Positions 1-7,442 are shown, counted from the first letter of the stretch. The stretch is DNA of 23,620 bases from CBDULX01 sp048550535 (GCA_048550535.1 JBLYYN010000149.1:1-23620), one strand, 5' to 3'. Notes: generated by a model from the letters alone, not told the origin. Program-made: numbers and translations.

Positions 1-1495
1 AGTCATCCGGTTCGGATTCCAGCGCTTCAGAGGCTGACAAGTCATCCGGCTCCGCCAAGTCCTCTAGTGGCTGCCTGTCCAGTTCGACTGAATCTTCAAT
101 CGCTTCCGAAGCCTCATCTTCATCCAGGTCAACAGCATCAGACGGCTCCTCGAACATCTGCGGCGGGTCCTGCTCCACTGCCGCATCGTCATCATCGACG
201 ATGTCCTCGACGTCCGTCTCATCGGAAATCGTCGGATCATCGAGAGCCGGCCCCGAGTCATCCGGTTCGGATTCCAGCGCTTCAGTGATGGTTTCCGACC
301 CAGGGTTTTCAGGCGCTTCAGAGGCTGACGAGTCATCCGGCTCCGCCAAGTCCTCTAGCGGATGCCTGTCCAGTTCGGCTGAATCTTCAATTAATTCCGA
401 AGCCTCATCCAGGTCAGCATCGTCAGATGGCTGCTCAAACATCAGCGGCGGGTCCTGCTCCGCTGCCTCATCGTCGACAATGTCCTCGACGTCCGTCTCA
501 TCGGAAATTGTCGGATCATCGAGAGCCGGCTCCGAGTCATCCGGTTCGGATTCCAGCGCTTCAGTGATGGTTTCCGACCCAGGGTTTTCACGCGCTTCTG
601 AGGCTGACGAGTCATCCGGCTCCGCTAAGTCCTCTAGCGGATGCCTGTCCAGTGCGACTGAATCTTCAATCGCTTCCGAAGACTCATCCAGGTCAACAGC
701 ATCAGACGGCTCCTCCGGGTCGGTGTTTTCCGATGATTCCCTGGATACGATCAACTTTTCCTGTTCCAGCTTCTGGTCCAGGTCCTCATCAACTTCCTCG
801 ACTCCGGCTTCATAGGCATCATTGGGTGCATCGAGCGGCTCATTCGTATTTTCGGAGTCAGAATCAACCTCCGCAGTCACCGCTGTGGGAATTTGCGACT
901 CAGCAGTTTCAGCTTCCGTAGAGGCCTGTTCGTCGTCCAGTTGCAGTGATGGGTGTAGCTTGTCCAGATCCTGGATATCCGACAGAGGGGGTAATTCATC
1001 CAGAGACTTCAGGTTGAAGTAATCGAGAAAGTCACTGGTGGTGCCATACATGGAGGGCTTGCCGGGCACATCTTTATGCCCCAGTACGCGCACCCATTCT
1101 CGTTCCTGCAGGGTTTTCATGATATGACTGCTGACACTGACACCGCGGATTTCCTCGATCTCACCCCGGGTAATCGGCTGCCGATAGGCGATCAATACCA
1201 GGGTTTCCAGCAGAGCCCGCGAATATCTGGGCGCTTTTTCTTCCCACAGACGCGAAATCCAGCCAGTGTAATCTTCCCGTACCTGTATGCGGTAGCCACT
1301 GGACACTTCCGTCAGTTCCATACCTCGTCCCTGGTAATCCTCCTGTAATACCTGCAACGCCTCCATAATCTGTTCTTTGGATGGCCGATTCTCATCATCG
1401 ACTTCAAACAGCTTATCCAGTTGGCGTAAATCCATCGGCTTGTCCACCGATAACAGGATGGCTTCCAAAATATTTTTGACTGTGTACAACTCCAT
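1..1495 (-). CDS. scpB: Segregation and condensation protein B with long acidic repeat tail (partial, C-terminus off the left edge)
   Basis: ScpB is the winged-helix kleisin-binding subunit of the SMC-ScpA-ScpB condensin that organises and segregates the chromosome. Reading from the ATG at 1495, the first ~180 residues match the family: an N-terminal MELYTVKNILEAILLSVDKP segment, then ALLETLVLIAYRQPITRGEI and the GHKDVPGKPSMYGTT region. The start lies 3 bases after the scpA stop (TAG TTT ATG), so the two are translationally linked. ScpB proteins are usually about 200 residues. Here the frame stays open to the window edge (498 codons, no stop), and residues after ~180 are almost entirely Asp, Glu, Ser, Pro, Ala and Leu. 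The core assignment is firm. The tail is seen directly, but its role is unknown; a disordered acidic linker is likely. The serine-rich plus-strand frames over this stretch are artefacts of the biased composition. Confidence 0.95.
   Translation of the reverse strand, partial: MELYTVKNILEAILLSVDKPMDLRQLDKLFEVDDENRPSKEQIMEALQVLQEDYQGRGMELTEVSSGYRIQVREDYTGWISRLWEEKAPRYSRALLETLVLIAYRQPITRGEIEEIRGVSVSSHIMKTLQEREWVRVLGHKDVPGKPSMYGTTSDFLDYFNLKSLDELPPLSDIQDLDKLHPSLQLDDEQASTEAETAESQIPTAVTAEVDSDSENTNEPLDAPNDAYEAGVEEVDEDLDQKLEQEKLIVSRESSENTDPEEPSDAVDLDESSEAIEDSVALDRHPLEDLAEPDDSSASEARENPGSETITEALESEPDDSEPALDDPTISDETDVEDIVDDEAAEQDPPLMFEQPSDDADLDEASELIEDSAELDRHPLEDLAEPDDSSASEAPENPGSETITEALESEPDDSGPALDDPTISDETDVEDIVDDDDAAVEQDPPQMFEEPSDAVDLDEDEASEAIEDSVELDRQPLEDLAEPDDLSASEALESEPDD
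2..720 (-). repeat. In-frame tandem repeats encoding the acidic tail of ScpB
   Basis: Three tandem copies are visible. The block from 257 to 535 (279 bases, 93 codons) recurs from 536 to about 715 with few changes. A shorter variant (255 bases, 85 codons) occupies 2-256. The variant differs by a 36-base deletion between two GCGCTTCAG words and by two 6-base insertions, all multiples of three, so the frame is kept. Landmarks in each copy (plus strand) are GTCATCCGGTTCGGATTCC and GTCCTCGACGTCCGTCTC. Further copies may lie to the left of the window. Confidence 0.92.
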
Positions 1496-1498
1496 AAA

Positions 1499-2371
1499 CT
1501 ATTCCGGGTCGGTTTGGGCTGCAGTTGCAGCTTTTACATAAATGGGTGCAAACGGTTCGGATTGCACCAGGTCTATCATGTGTTCCTTGAGCAACTCAAG
1601 GACCGCCATAAAGGTAACCACCACGCCGCGGCGGCCCTCTTCCACATTAAACAGGGTGACGAAATCGGTAAAGCTATCGGCATTGATGGCAGCCAGTACA
1701 TTGCTCATACGCTCGCGTACCGACAAGGCCTCACGCTGAATCTGATGTTTGGTGTACATGTCTGCCCGGCTCAGAATTTCCTTGAACGCCAGCAACAGGT
1801 CGCGCAGGTCCACTTCCGGTTCCGGCCGGCTATGGTCCATGGGTGGAATCTGGGCCTGGGCAAGACCAATATCCCGCTCCATACGTGGCAGTTCATCCAG
1901 ATCCTCAGCGGCCTTTTTGAAACGCTCGTATTCCTGCAGACGACGTATCAGCTCAGCCCTGGGATCGTCTTCATCCTCCTCTGCTTCCACTCGCGGCAAC
2001 AGCATGCGGGACTTGATTTCCGCCAGCATGGCCGCCATCACCAGGTATTCCGCCGCAAGCTCAAAACGCATCTCAGCCATCATTTCTATATACTGGATAT
2101 ACTGCTCGGTAATCCGTGCAATAGGGATATCGAGAATATCCAGATTCTGCCGTTTGATCAGGTAGAGCAACAAATCCAGCGGCCCCTCGAAGGCCTCCAG
2201 GAAAATTTCCAGCGCATCGGGGGGTATGTACAGGTCTTCCGGCAATACCGTGAGCGGTTCACCCTGCACCAGGGCAAAGGGCATTTCACCCTGTTGCGGC
2301 GGCATATGCGGTCCATGAACCGGGGCTTTCGTCGGTTCAGACTCGGTTTCAGAAGGCTTCTGAACGTTCAT
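1499..2371 (-). CDS. scpA: Segregation and condensation protein A (kleisin)
   Basis: ScpA is the kleisin that bridges the SMC heads and binds a ScpB dimer in bacterial condensin. The N-terminal kleisin signature is clear (FEGPLDLLLYLIKRQNLDIL, then PIARITEQYIQYI), followed by MAAMLAEIKSRMLLPR, a charged linker and the C-terminal winged helix (VTFMAVLELLKEHMIDLVQ). I chose the ATG at 2371, which gives 290 residues: it sits 2 bases after the trpS TAA stop. A GTG at 2392 would add seven residues and overlap trpS. Neither start has a strong Shine-Dalgarno. scpB follows after 3 bases. The frame antisense to this gene is a shadow. Assignment is secure; only the start is debatable. Confidence 0.96.
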   Translation of the reverse strand: MNVQKPSETESEPTKAPVHGPHMPPQQGEMPFALVQGEPLTVLPEDLYIPPDALEIFLEAFEGPLDLLLYLIKRQNLDILDIPIARITEQYIQYIEMMAEMRFELAAEYLVMAAMLAEIKSRMLLPRVEAEEDEDDPRAELIRRLQEYERFKKAAEDLDELPRMERDIGLAQAQIPPMDHSRPEPEVDLRDLLLAFKEILSRADMYTKHQIQREALSVRERMSNVLAAINADSFTDFVTLFNVEEGRRGVVVTFMAVLELLKEHMIDLVQSEPFAPIYVKAATAAQTDPE

Positions 2372-2373
2372 TA

Positions 2374-3591
2374 TTATCGCTGACTCAGGCACATGGCCTT
2401 ACGCACTTCTTCCAGGGTATCTCGCGCCACATCCCGGGCCGCCTCGGTGCCTTCATCGACAATGGCCTTAACCGCATTCGGGTCGTCAGTGTATTCCCTG
2501 GCGCGTTCCCGGATCGGCTTCAGTTCATCGATCACCGCATCAATCAACGGCTGCTTGCATTCCACACAACCGATACCGGCGCTCTTACAGCCTTCCTGCA
2601 CCCATTGCTGGGTGCTGTCATCGGAATACACCAGATGCAGTTGCCACACCGGGCACTTGTCGGGGTCACCGGCATCGTTACGACGTACTCGTGCCGGATC
2701 GGTGGGCATGGTACGCAATTTTTTATCGATTTCATCCGGGTCTTCACGCAGGGAAATCGTATTGCGGTAGGACTTGGACATTTTCTGCCCATCCAGCCCG
2801 GGCATTTTAGACGCCGGTGTCAGCAGGGCCTGGGGTTCGGGCAGAATAATCTTGCCAGAACCCTCCAGATAGCCAAACAGACGCTCGCGGTCGCCCAGTG
2901 AAATATTCTGTTGCGATTCCAGCAGGGCCTGCCCCACATCCAGCGCTTCCTGATCACCCTGCTCCTGGTAGCGTTTGCGTAATTGCCGATACAGCTTGGC
3001 GTTTTTCTTGCCCATTTTGGTCACCGCAGCCTCGGCTTTGTCTTCAAAGTCCGGCTCTCGGCCGTAAATATGATTAAAGCGACGAGCCACTTCACGGGTG
3101 AGTTCCACATGGGCCACCTGGTCATCCCCCACCGGCACCTGACCGGCCTTGTACACCAGAATATCCGCCGACTGCAGCAGTGGATAACCCAGGAAACCAT
3201 AGGTGGCCAGGTCTTTTTCTTTCAGGGCTTCCTGCTGGTCTTTATAGGTCGGTACCCGTTCCAGCCAGCCCAGTGGCGTGATCATGGATAACAACAGGTG
3301 CAGTTCCGCATGTTCCGGCACCCGCGACTGAATGAACAGCCTGGCCGAGCCCGGGCTCACCCCCGCCGCCAGCCAGTCGATCACCATTTCATAGGTGCTG
3401 TCGGCAATGATGCGTGGATCTTCATAATGTGTGGTCAGCGCATGCCAGTCGGCGACGAAAAAGAAGCATTCGAATTCGTGTTGCAGGGTCACCCAGTTTT
3501 TCAGCACGCCGTGGTAGTGCCCCAGATGCAGTGCGCCGGTGGGACGCATGCCCGATAAAACCCGTTGATGTTGGACAGGAACAGAACTCAA
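2374..3591 (-). CDS. trpS: Tryptophanyl-tRNA synthetase with a Cys4 cluster motif
   Basis: Class Ic aminoacyl-tRNA synthetase that charges tRNA-Trp. At 405 residues it is of the longer type. The HIGH-type signature is HLGH (residues 22-25) and KMSKS is at 270-274. An insertion of about 60 basic/polar residues (roughly 190-250) precedes KMSKS. Cys313, Cys335, Cys342 and Cys345 form C-x21-C-x6-C-x2-C, close to the 4Fe-4S motif known in Thermotoga TrpRS (C-x22-C-x6-C-x2-C as I recall it). The start is TTG at 3591: a GAGGAGG Shine-Dalgarno overlapping the upstream stop lies 6 bases before it, and no ATG lies before the conserved VLSGMRPTGALHLGH. Part of the yciO-M50-trpS-scpA-scpB run. Confidence 0.97.
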   Translation of the reverse strand: MSSVPVQHQRVLSGMRPTGALHLGHYHGVLKNWVTLQHEFECFFFVADWHALTTHYEDPRIIADSTYEMVIDWLAAGVSPGSARLFIQSRVPEHAELHLLLSMITPLGWLERVPTYKDQQEALKEKDLATYGFLGYPLLQSADILVYKAGQVPVGDDQVAHVELTREVARRFNHIYGREPDFEDKAEAAVTKMGKKNAKLYRQLRKRYQEQGDQEALDVGQALLESQQNISLGDRERLFGYLEGSGKIILPEPQALLTPASKMPGLDGQKMSKSYRNTISLREDPDEIDKKLRTMPTDPARVRRNDAGDPDKCPVWQLHLVYSDDSTQQWVQEGCKSAGIGCVECKQPLIDAVIDELKPIRERAREYTDDPNAVKAIVDEGTEAARDVARDTLEEVRKAMCLSQR

Positions 3592-3600
3592 AATGCCTCC

Positions 3601-4245
3601 TCAGCCTAATCCCAATATTGAATAAAGTGTTAATTGTATAGCCTGAACCATCGGCCAGAGTATTTTACCCAGAATTCCGCTGACCAGCAGAAAAATAATA
3701 ATCCACATGCCATAGGGCTCGATTTTATTAAAAGCAATTGCCTGGTTTCGTGGCAAAATACCACTAAGTACCCGACTACCATCCAGCGGTGGAATGGGTA
3801 ACAGGTTCAGGGTCATTAAAATCAGGTTAATCACCACGCCGATATTTGCCATTATCCCAAGCATATTGGCCAAATTACCCTGGGGCAGCATTTTTATACT
3901 GAATACCAACAGCAAGGTCCACAACATCGCCATGATCAAATTGGCCATGGGCCCGGCCAGTGCCACCAGGGCCATGTCCTTCTGGGGATTTTTGAAGTTG
4001 CGCACATCTACCGGCACCGGCTTGGCCCAACCGAAGGCAAAACCCAGAATGACAAACATCATTATCGGCACAAGTACTGTTCCGACAGGATCGACATGCT
4101 TAAGGGGATTGGCCGTCAAACGGCCCAGCATACGGGCGGTGGCATCCCCCAGCTTGTCCGCGGCCCAGCCGTGGGCCGCCTCATGCAGGCTGATGGCCAG
4201 TAATAAAGGAATAATCGCTAAAGCGACCTTAAGTACTAATTCCAT
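3601..4245 (-). CDS. Site-2 protease family (M50) membrane metalloprotease
   Basis: Small polytopic membrane protein of the M50 / site-2 protease family, predicted to cleave substrates within the inner membrane using zinc. The HEAAH zinc site (His21, Glu22, His25) lies in the first membrane helix, and the second zinc-ligand motif NLLPIPPLDGSR has Asp155. A GPMAN segment (98-102) follows the family pattern. The protein is 214 residues with about five hydrophobic helices and no PDZ domain, so it is the minimal type rather than RseP. The start at 4245 is 7 bases after the yciO stop, and its own stop overlaps the trpS Shine-Dalgarno. The substrate is not known. This gene is conserved beside trpS-scpAB in many gammaproteobacteria. 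Confidence 0.93.
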   Translation of the reverse strand: MELVLKVALAIIPLLLAISLHEAAHGWAADKLGDATARMLGRLTANPLKHVDPVGTVLVPIMMFVILGFAFGWAKPVPVDVRNFKNPQKDMALVALAGPMANLIMAMLWTLLLVFSIKMLPQGNLANMLGIMANIGVVINLILMTLNLLPIPPLDGSRVLSGILPRNQAIAFNKIEPYGMWIIIFLLVSGILGKILWPMVQAIQLTLYSILGLG

Positions 4246-4252
4246 GAAACCA

Positions 4253-4873
4253 TCAATCCAGCCCGTGGTCGGTGCCCTTACCCTGGCGAACCAGCAGCGG
4301 GGGATTTTCCACCATATTGATCACCGTAGTGGCCTCCAGGCCACAATAGCCGCCGTCGATGATCAAATCCACCTGGGCCTGCAACTTATCGCGAATATGT
4401 TCGGCGTCGGTTTCCGGATCAGTCTTACCCGGTAAAATCAGGGTAGAGCTCATAATCGGCTGGCCCAGTTCTTCCAGCAGGGCCTGTACTATGGGATTGT
4501 CGATGATGCGGATGCCAATCATACGTCGTTTCGGGTGCATCAAACGCCTCGGTACTTCATGGGTGGCCGGTAATAGAAAGGTATAGGGTCCAGGGGTCAG
4601 GGACTTCAGCATGCGATAATCGGCATTGGATACCTTGGCGTAGGTGGAAATTTCAGACAAATCACTGCACACCAGGGTGAAATGATGTTTGTCGTCCACC
4701 TTACGAATCAGGCGAATCCGCTCCATTGCCGCCTTGTCGCCCAGATGGCAGCCAATGGCATAACTGGAGTCCGTGGGGTACACCACCACACCGCCGTCAT
4801 GAATGATCTGCACCGCCTGATGGATCAGTCGCTTTTGTGGATTATCCGGATGGATTTCGAAGTATTGGCTCAT
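4253..4873 (-). CDS. yciO: YciO family protein (Sua5/YrdC/YciO, threonylcarbamoyl-AMP synthase-like)
   Basis: YrdC-fold protein of the YciO branch. Relatives TsaC/Sua5 make threonylcarbamoyl-AMP for the t6A37 tRNA modification; YciO itself is weaker or of less certain role. The protein is 206 residues, the same length as E. coli YciO as I recall it. Visible family motifs are VVVYPTDSSYAIGC near residue 30, LTPGPYTFLLPAT near 90, and RMIGIRI plus PIMSSTLILPG further on. The start at 4873 has no strong Shine-Dalgarno but is the only ATG before the conserved region. It heads the minus-strand run and is divergent from yciB. A second, true TsaC is probably encoded elsewhere. Confidence 0.92.
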   Translation of the reverse strand: MSQYFEIHPDNPQKRLIHQAVQIIHDGGVVVYPTDSSYAIGCHLGDKAAMERIRLIRKVDDKHHFTLVCSDLSEISTYAKVSNADYRMLKSLTPGPYTFLLPATHEVPRRLMHPKRRMIGIRIIDNPIVQALLEELGQPIMSSTLILPGKTDPETDAEHIRDKLQAQVDLIIDGGYCGLEATTVINMVENPPLLVRQGKGTDHGLD

Positions 4874-4970
4874 AAGGGACGGTATTTTGGACTAATCATG
4901 GAACAGTAGCAAAATATTCATGAAAATTTGCGCTGAACATTGCGTATTCATGTCGATCATAAAATCAGAC

Positions 4971-5000
4971 CTGCAAAACAACGTAAAATCATGTTAAATT
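4971..5000 (+). promoter_or_regulatory. Possible sigma70-type promoter for yciB-yciI
   Basis: In the 154-base gap between divergent yciO and yciB, CTGCAA (4971-4976) and TTAAAT (4994-4999) are 17 bases apart; the TG before TTAAAT may help as an extended -10. Both hexamers are imperfect. This is a weak pattern match. Confidence 0.25.
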
Positions 5001-5027
5001 CGCCACCCCGGAATTATGTAAAGCGCT

Positions 5028-5663
5028 ATGAAACTTTTATACGACCTGTTCCCGATTATTCTGTTTTTTGTTACTTACCACAAAGCCGACGCTCTGGTAG
5101 AACAGACCCCGCTGGGCAATCTGGTAGATACCAGCCAGCCCGAAGTCATTGTCGCCACCATCCTCGCCACCGGCATCGCCATCATCGCCAGCTTCATCCA
5201 GGTCGGCGGATTCTGGTTGAAGAACCGGCGCTTTGAAAAAATGCACCTGTTCTCCCTGGCCATAATCTCGGTACTGGGCGGCATCACCATTCTGTTCGGC
5301 AATCCGGCCTTTATCCAGTGGAAACCCACGGTACTCAACTGGGCTTTTGCCGTGGTCTTTCTGGGCAGCCAGTACATTGGCAGCAAGAACATCATGCATC
5401 GCATGATCGGCGGCCAGATCGAGCTACCGGAACATGTCTGGATCAGACTCAACTGGTCATGGGTGATCTTTTTCCTCCTCAGCGGCATCGCCAATCTCTA
5501 TGTCGCCTTCTACTATGGCCTGGAACTAGATGAGAAAACCCGCATGGATAACTGGGTTAACTTCAAACTGTTTGGCCTCATGGGTATGACCTTTGCCTTC
5601 GTCATTGCCCAGGCGTTTTATATGGCCAGATACATTAAAGACACGCCCGAGGAAAACCCCTAA
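5028..5663 (+). CDS. yciB: Inner membrane septation-associated protein YciB (IspZ family)
   Basis: Integral inner membrane protein of the YciB/IspA family, linked in enterobacteria and Shigella to cell envelope integrity and septation. The start MKLLYDLFPIILFFVTYH is diagnostic, as are FGNPAFIQWKPTVLNW, the IGSKNIMHRMIGGQIELP stretch and the C-terminal WVNFKLFGLMGMTFAFVIAQ. About five membrane segments span 211 residues. The ATG at 5028 fits the family N-terminus exactly; upstream AAAG is a poor Shine-Dalgarno. Its TAA stop shares its last A with the ATG of yciI, so the two genes are co-translated. Confidence 0.96.
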   Translation: MKLLYDLFPIILFFVTYHKADALVEQTPLGNLVDTSQPEVIVATILATGIAIIASFIQVGGFWLKNRRFEKMHLFSLAIISVLGGITILFGNPAFIQWKPTVLNWAFAVVFLGSQYIGSKNIMHRMIGGQIELPEHVWIRLNWSWVIFFLLSGIANLYVAFYYGLELDEKTRMDNWVNFKLFGLMGMTFAFVIAQAFYMARYIKDTPEENP

Positions 5664-5965
5664 TGCTGTATGCCATCATTGCCCAGGACAAAGCCGGCAG
5701 CCTGCAAAACCGACTGAGTGCCCGCCCCGATCACCTGCAACGCCTGCAAGCCTTGCAGGATGAAGGCCGCCTAATCCTGGCCGGCCCCCATCCGGCCATC
5801 GACAGCGAAGATCCCGGCGAAGACGGTTTCACCGGTAGTCTGGTGGTGGCTGAATTCTCATCCCTGGAAACCGCCCAAAACTGGGCCGAACAGGACCCCT
5901 ACGTGACCGCTGGCGTGTACAAAACCGTCACCGTAAAACCCTTCAAGAAAGTATTCCCCAGCTAA
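5663..5965 (+). CDS. yciI: YciI-like protein
   Basis: Small cytosolic protein with the YciI ferredoxin-like fold, 100 residues, the family length. Characteristic features are MLYAIIAQDK, the R-x-x-H-L-x-R-L segment (RPDHLQRLQALQDEGRLILA), AGPHPA, the G-S-L-V-V-A-E-F strand and the WAEQDPYVTAGVY segment near the C-terminus. The conserved His and Asp common to the family are present, but its substrate is not established even in E. coli. It overlaps the yciB stop by one base (TAATG) and forms a two-gene operon with it. A 104-base gap with a likely promoter separates it from the chemotaxis gene. Confidence 0.95.
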   Translation: MLYAIIAQDKAGSLQNRLSARPDHLQRLQALQDEGRLILAGPHPAIDSEDPGEDGFTGSLVVAEFSSLETAQNWAEQDPYVTAGVYKTVTVKPFKKVFPS

Positions 5966-6002
5966 ACAGATCCGCCCATTCAGAAAAACAAATGGCCCAT
6001 TG

Positions 6003-6033
6003 CCTTGTTTGTTAACTATTAGCCGACTATAAG
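6003..6033 (+). promoter_or_regulatory. Candidate promoter of the chemotaxis transducer (sigma28-like overlapping sigma70-like)
   Basis: Two readings overlap. As a flagellar sigma28 site: CCTTGTTT (6003-6010), 11 bases, GCCGACTA (6022-6029), compared with TAAAGTTT-N11-GCCGATAA; the GTTT and GCCGA parts fit with exact spacing, but the TAAA part does not. As sigma70: TTGTTT (6005-6010), 17 bases, TATAAG (6028-6033). It ends 36 bases before the mcp start codon. Confidence 0.45.
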
Positions 6034-6050
6034 ATAATCATATAGTTAAC
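6011..6050. repeat. Perfect 9-bp inverted repeat around the mcp promoter -10
   Basis: GTTAACTAT (6011-6019) and ATAGTTAAC (6042-6050) are exact reverse complements 22 bases apart, with the candidate -10 between them. This could be an operator or chance in AT-rich sequence. No regulator can be named. Confidence 0.5.
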
Positions 6051-6069
6051 TGATGTTTTTAATAATTGA

Positions 6070-7251
6070 ATGAAAAGCAGCATACTAAGAAACATACTTC
6101 TGGCGTTTCTGGGCTTTGGCATCTGCATGGGTTTAATATTTCCCTTCTATGCCGGATTTTTCGTCGATTTCAAACAGGGCATGTATATCTGGTTCGCCAT
6201 CGGTTGCCTGGTGGCCGGTATTACCATGGGTGTGCTCAATTACTCCATACTCAACTGGGCACTTATTTCCAAACTCAAACGCATCGCCCAGGTCACCACC
6301 GCCATCAGCCATCGCGACCTCAGTTTTACCTGCGCCATAGATAGCGATGATGTGATTGGTGACATCGTCAATAGCTTCAACAACATGGCCGCCACCCTGC
6401 GCAAGCTGGTCAGCGAACTCAAAACCACCATCGATAGAATGGAAAGCGGCACCGATCACATCTGTATGGTGGCCGACAAAACTAACCAGGGCGTGCTGCG
6501 CCAGCACAATGAAACCCAGAATGTGGAACACGCTATTCAGCGACTCACCAGCACCGCACAGGATGTTTCCAGCAAAGCGGCCCTGGCTGCCGAAGCCGCC
6601 GCCAGGGCCAAACAGGAAGCGGCAAAAGGCAGCAAGGTCGTAGCACAGAATATCCACTCCATAGAAACTCTGGCCGCCGAAGTGGAAAATGCCGCCGCCT
6701 CCATCAACCGACTGCAAGCCGAAAGCATCAATATCGGCGGTGTACTGGACGTGATACAGAGCATATCCGAACAAACCAACCTGCTGGCGCTGAATGCCGC
6801 CATCGAAGCCGCCCGCGCCGGTGAACAGGGCCGTGGTTTCGCCGTCGTCGCCGACGAGGTACGCACCCTGGCGCAAAGAACCCAGGCATCCACCAAAGAA
6901 ATCCAGACCATGATCGAAACCCTGCAACAGGTATCGAAAGAAACCGTACAGGCCATGGAAAAAGGCCAGGCCCAGGCCAACATCAGTGTGGAACAGGCTA
7001 CCATGGCCGGCCAGTCGCTGGGTGAAATCACCGAAGCCGTGGCCTCCATCACCGAAATGAACAGCCTGATCAATGACGAGGCCGGCTCACAGTCCGGGGT
7101 TGCCGTAGAAATCAACCAGAACATGAACAACATCAGCCAGATCGCCACCGATAGCAAGGAAGGCGCGGAAAGAACCGCCCAGGAAAGCCAGGCCCTGTCC
7201 GATCTAGCGAAAAACCTGCATCAGCTGGTAGGCGACTTCAAAGTAGAATAA
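6070..7251 (+). CDS. Methyl-accepting chemotaxis protein with no periplasmic sensor domain
   Basis: Chemoreceptor that would signal through CheW/CheA. Two membrane helices (about 7-30 and 39-60) are separated by only ~8 residues, so there is no room for a periplasmic ligand domain. A HAMP domain (about 62-115) and a long cytoplasmic coiled-coil follow. The signalling hairpin tip is unmistakable (SISEQTNLLALNAAIEAARA, then GEQGRGFAVVADEVRTLAQR, about 231-270), with Ala-rich adaptation helices on either side. The C-terminus ends GDFKVE, without an NWETF-type CheR-tethering pentapeptide. Sensing must therefore be through the membrane, HAMP or cytoplasm. The gene stands alone; no other che genes are in the window. 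The start at 6070 is chosen because it precedes the first membrane helix; no clear Shine-Dalgarno is seen. Confidence 0.95.
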   Translation: MKSSILRNILLAFLGFGICMGLIFPFYAGFFVDFKQGMYIWFAIGCLVAGITMGVLNYSILNWALISKLKRIAQVTTAISHRDLSFTCAIDSDDVIGDIVNSFNNMAATLRKLVSELKTTIDRMESGTDHICMVADKTNQGVLRQHNETQNVEHAIQRLTSTAQDVSSKAALAAEAAARAKQEAAKGSKVVAQNIHSIETLAAEVENAAASINRLQAESINIGGVLDVIQSISEQTNLLALNAAIEAARAGEQGRGFAVVADEVRTLAQRTQASTKEIQTMIETLQQVSKETVQAMEKGQAQANISVEQATMAGQSLGEITEAVASITEMNSLINDEAGSQSGVAVEINQNMNNISQIATDSKEGAERTAQESQALSDLAKNLHQLVGDFKVE

Positions 7252-7254
7252 AAC

Positions 7255-7282
7255 TTGCCCCTGATCCCAAAATCATTAGAAT
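7255..7282 (+). promoter_or_regulatory. Likely tRNA-Leu promoter with GC-rich discriminator
   Basis: TTGCCC (7255-7260), 16 bases, TAGAAT (7277-7282), then AGCCCCC. A C-rich discriminator after the -10 is typical of stringently controlled stable RNA promoters. The tRNA 5' end lies 44 bases downstream of the -10. Confidence 0.5.
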
Positions 7283-7326
7283 AGCCCCCACTGCTGTGTC
7301 TCTACAGTACGCAATTATCCCAATAT

Positions 7327-7413
7327 GCCGGAGTGGTGGAATTGGTAGACACGTCGGATTCAAAATCCGATGCTAGCGATAGCGTGCCGGTTCAAGTCCG
7401 GCCTCCGGTACCA
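7327..7413 (+). tRNA. tRNA-Leu (anticodon CAA)
   Basis: An 87-base cloverleaf. The acceptor GCCGGAG pairs with CTCCGGT (G-U at the end), followed by discriminator A and an encoded CCA (7411-7413). The D-arm contains TGGTGGAATTGGTAGAC. The anticodon loop TTCAAAA gives CAA, reading UUG. A long variable arm (TGCTAGCGATAGCGT) marks it as class II, and the T-arm is GCCGGTTCAAGTCCGGC. It stands alone, with accessory low-GC DNA directly downstream. Confidence 0.97.
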
Positions 7414-7424
7414 TTGCCATTGCC

Positions 7425-7442
7425 ATTGCCCTGTCGGGCAAT
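7425..7442 (+). terminator. Hairpin just after tRNA-Leu, possible terminator or processing signal
   Basis: ATTGCCC (7425-7431) and GGGCAAT (7436-7442) form a 7-bp stem with a TGTC loop. No T run follows, so intrinsic termination is doubtful. The left arm is part of a short ATTGCC tandem run that begins within the tRNA CCA end. Confidence 0.35.

Noticed and set aside
201..815. Long plus-strand serine-rich reading frame opposite the scpB tail
   Set aside because: It is the complement of Asp/Glu codons (GAC/GAT/GAA read as TCx/GTC) in the acidic repeats. The minus strand carries the conserved ScpB core in frame with the repeats.
1514..2383. 289-codon plus-strand frame antisense to scpA
   Set aside because: It has no Shine-Dalgarno or recognisable domain. 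scpA on the other strand is clearly conserved along its full length.
6133..6927. 264-codon minus-strand frame within the chemoreceptor gene
   Set aside because: It is a shadow of the Ala/Gln-rich coiled coil. The plus-strand frame carries the invariant chemoreceptor signalling tip.
7327..7413. tRNA-Leu as the attachment site of an integrated island
   Set aside because: No second copy of the tRNA 3' end was seen to the right and no integrase gene is present, so only a composition change supports it.
7425..7442. Hairpin after the tRNA as a firm intrinsic terminator
   Set aside because: The stem is good but no T run follows; it was kept only as a low-confidence terminator.
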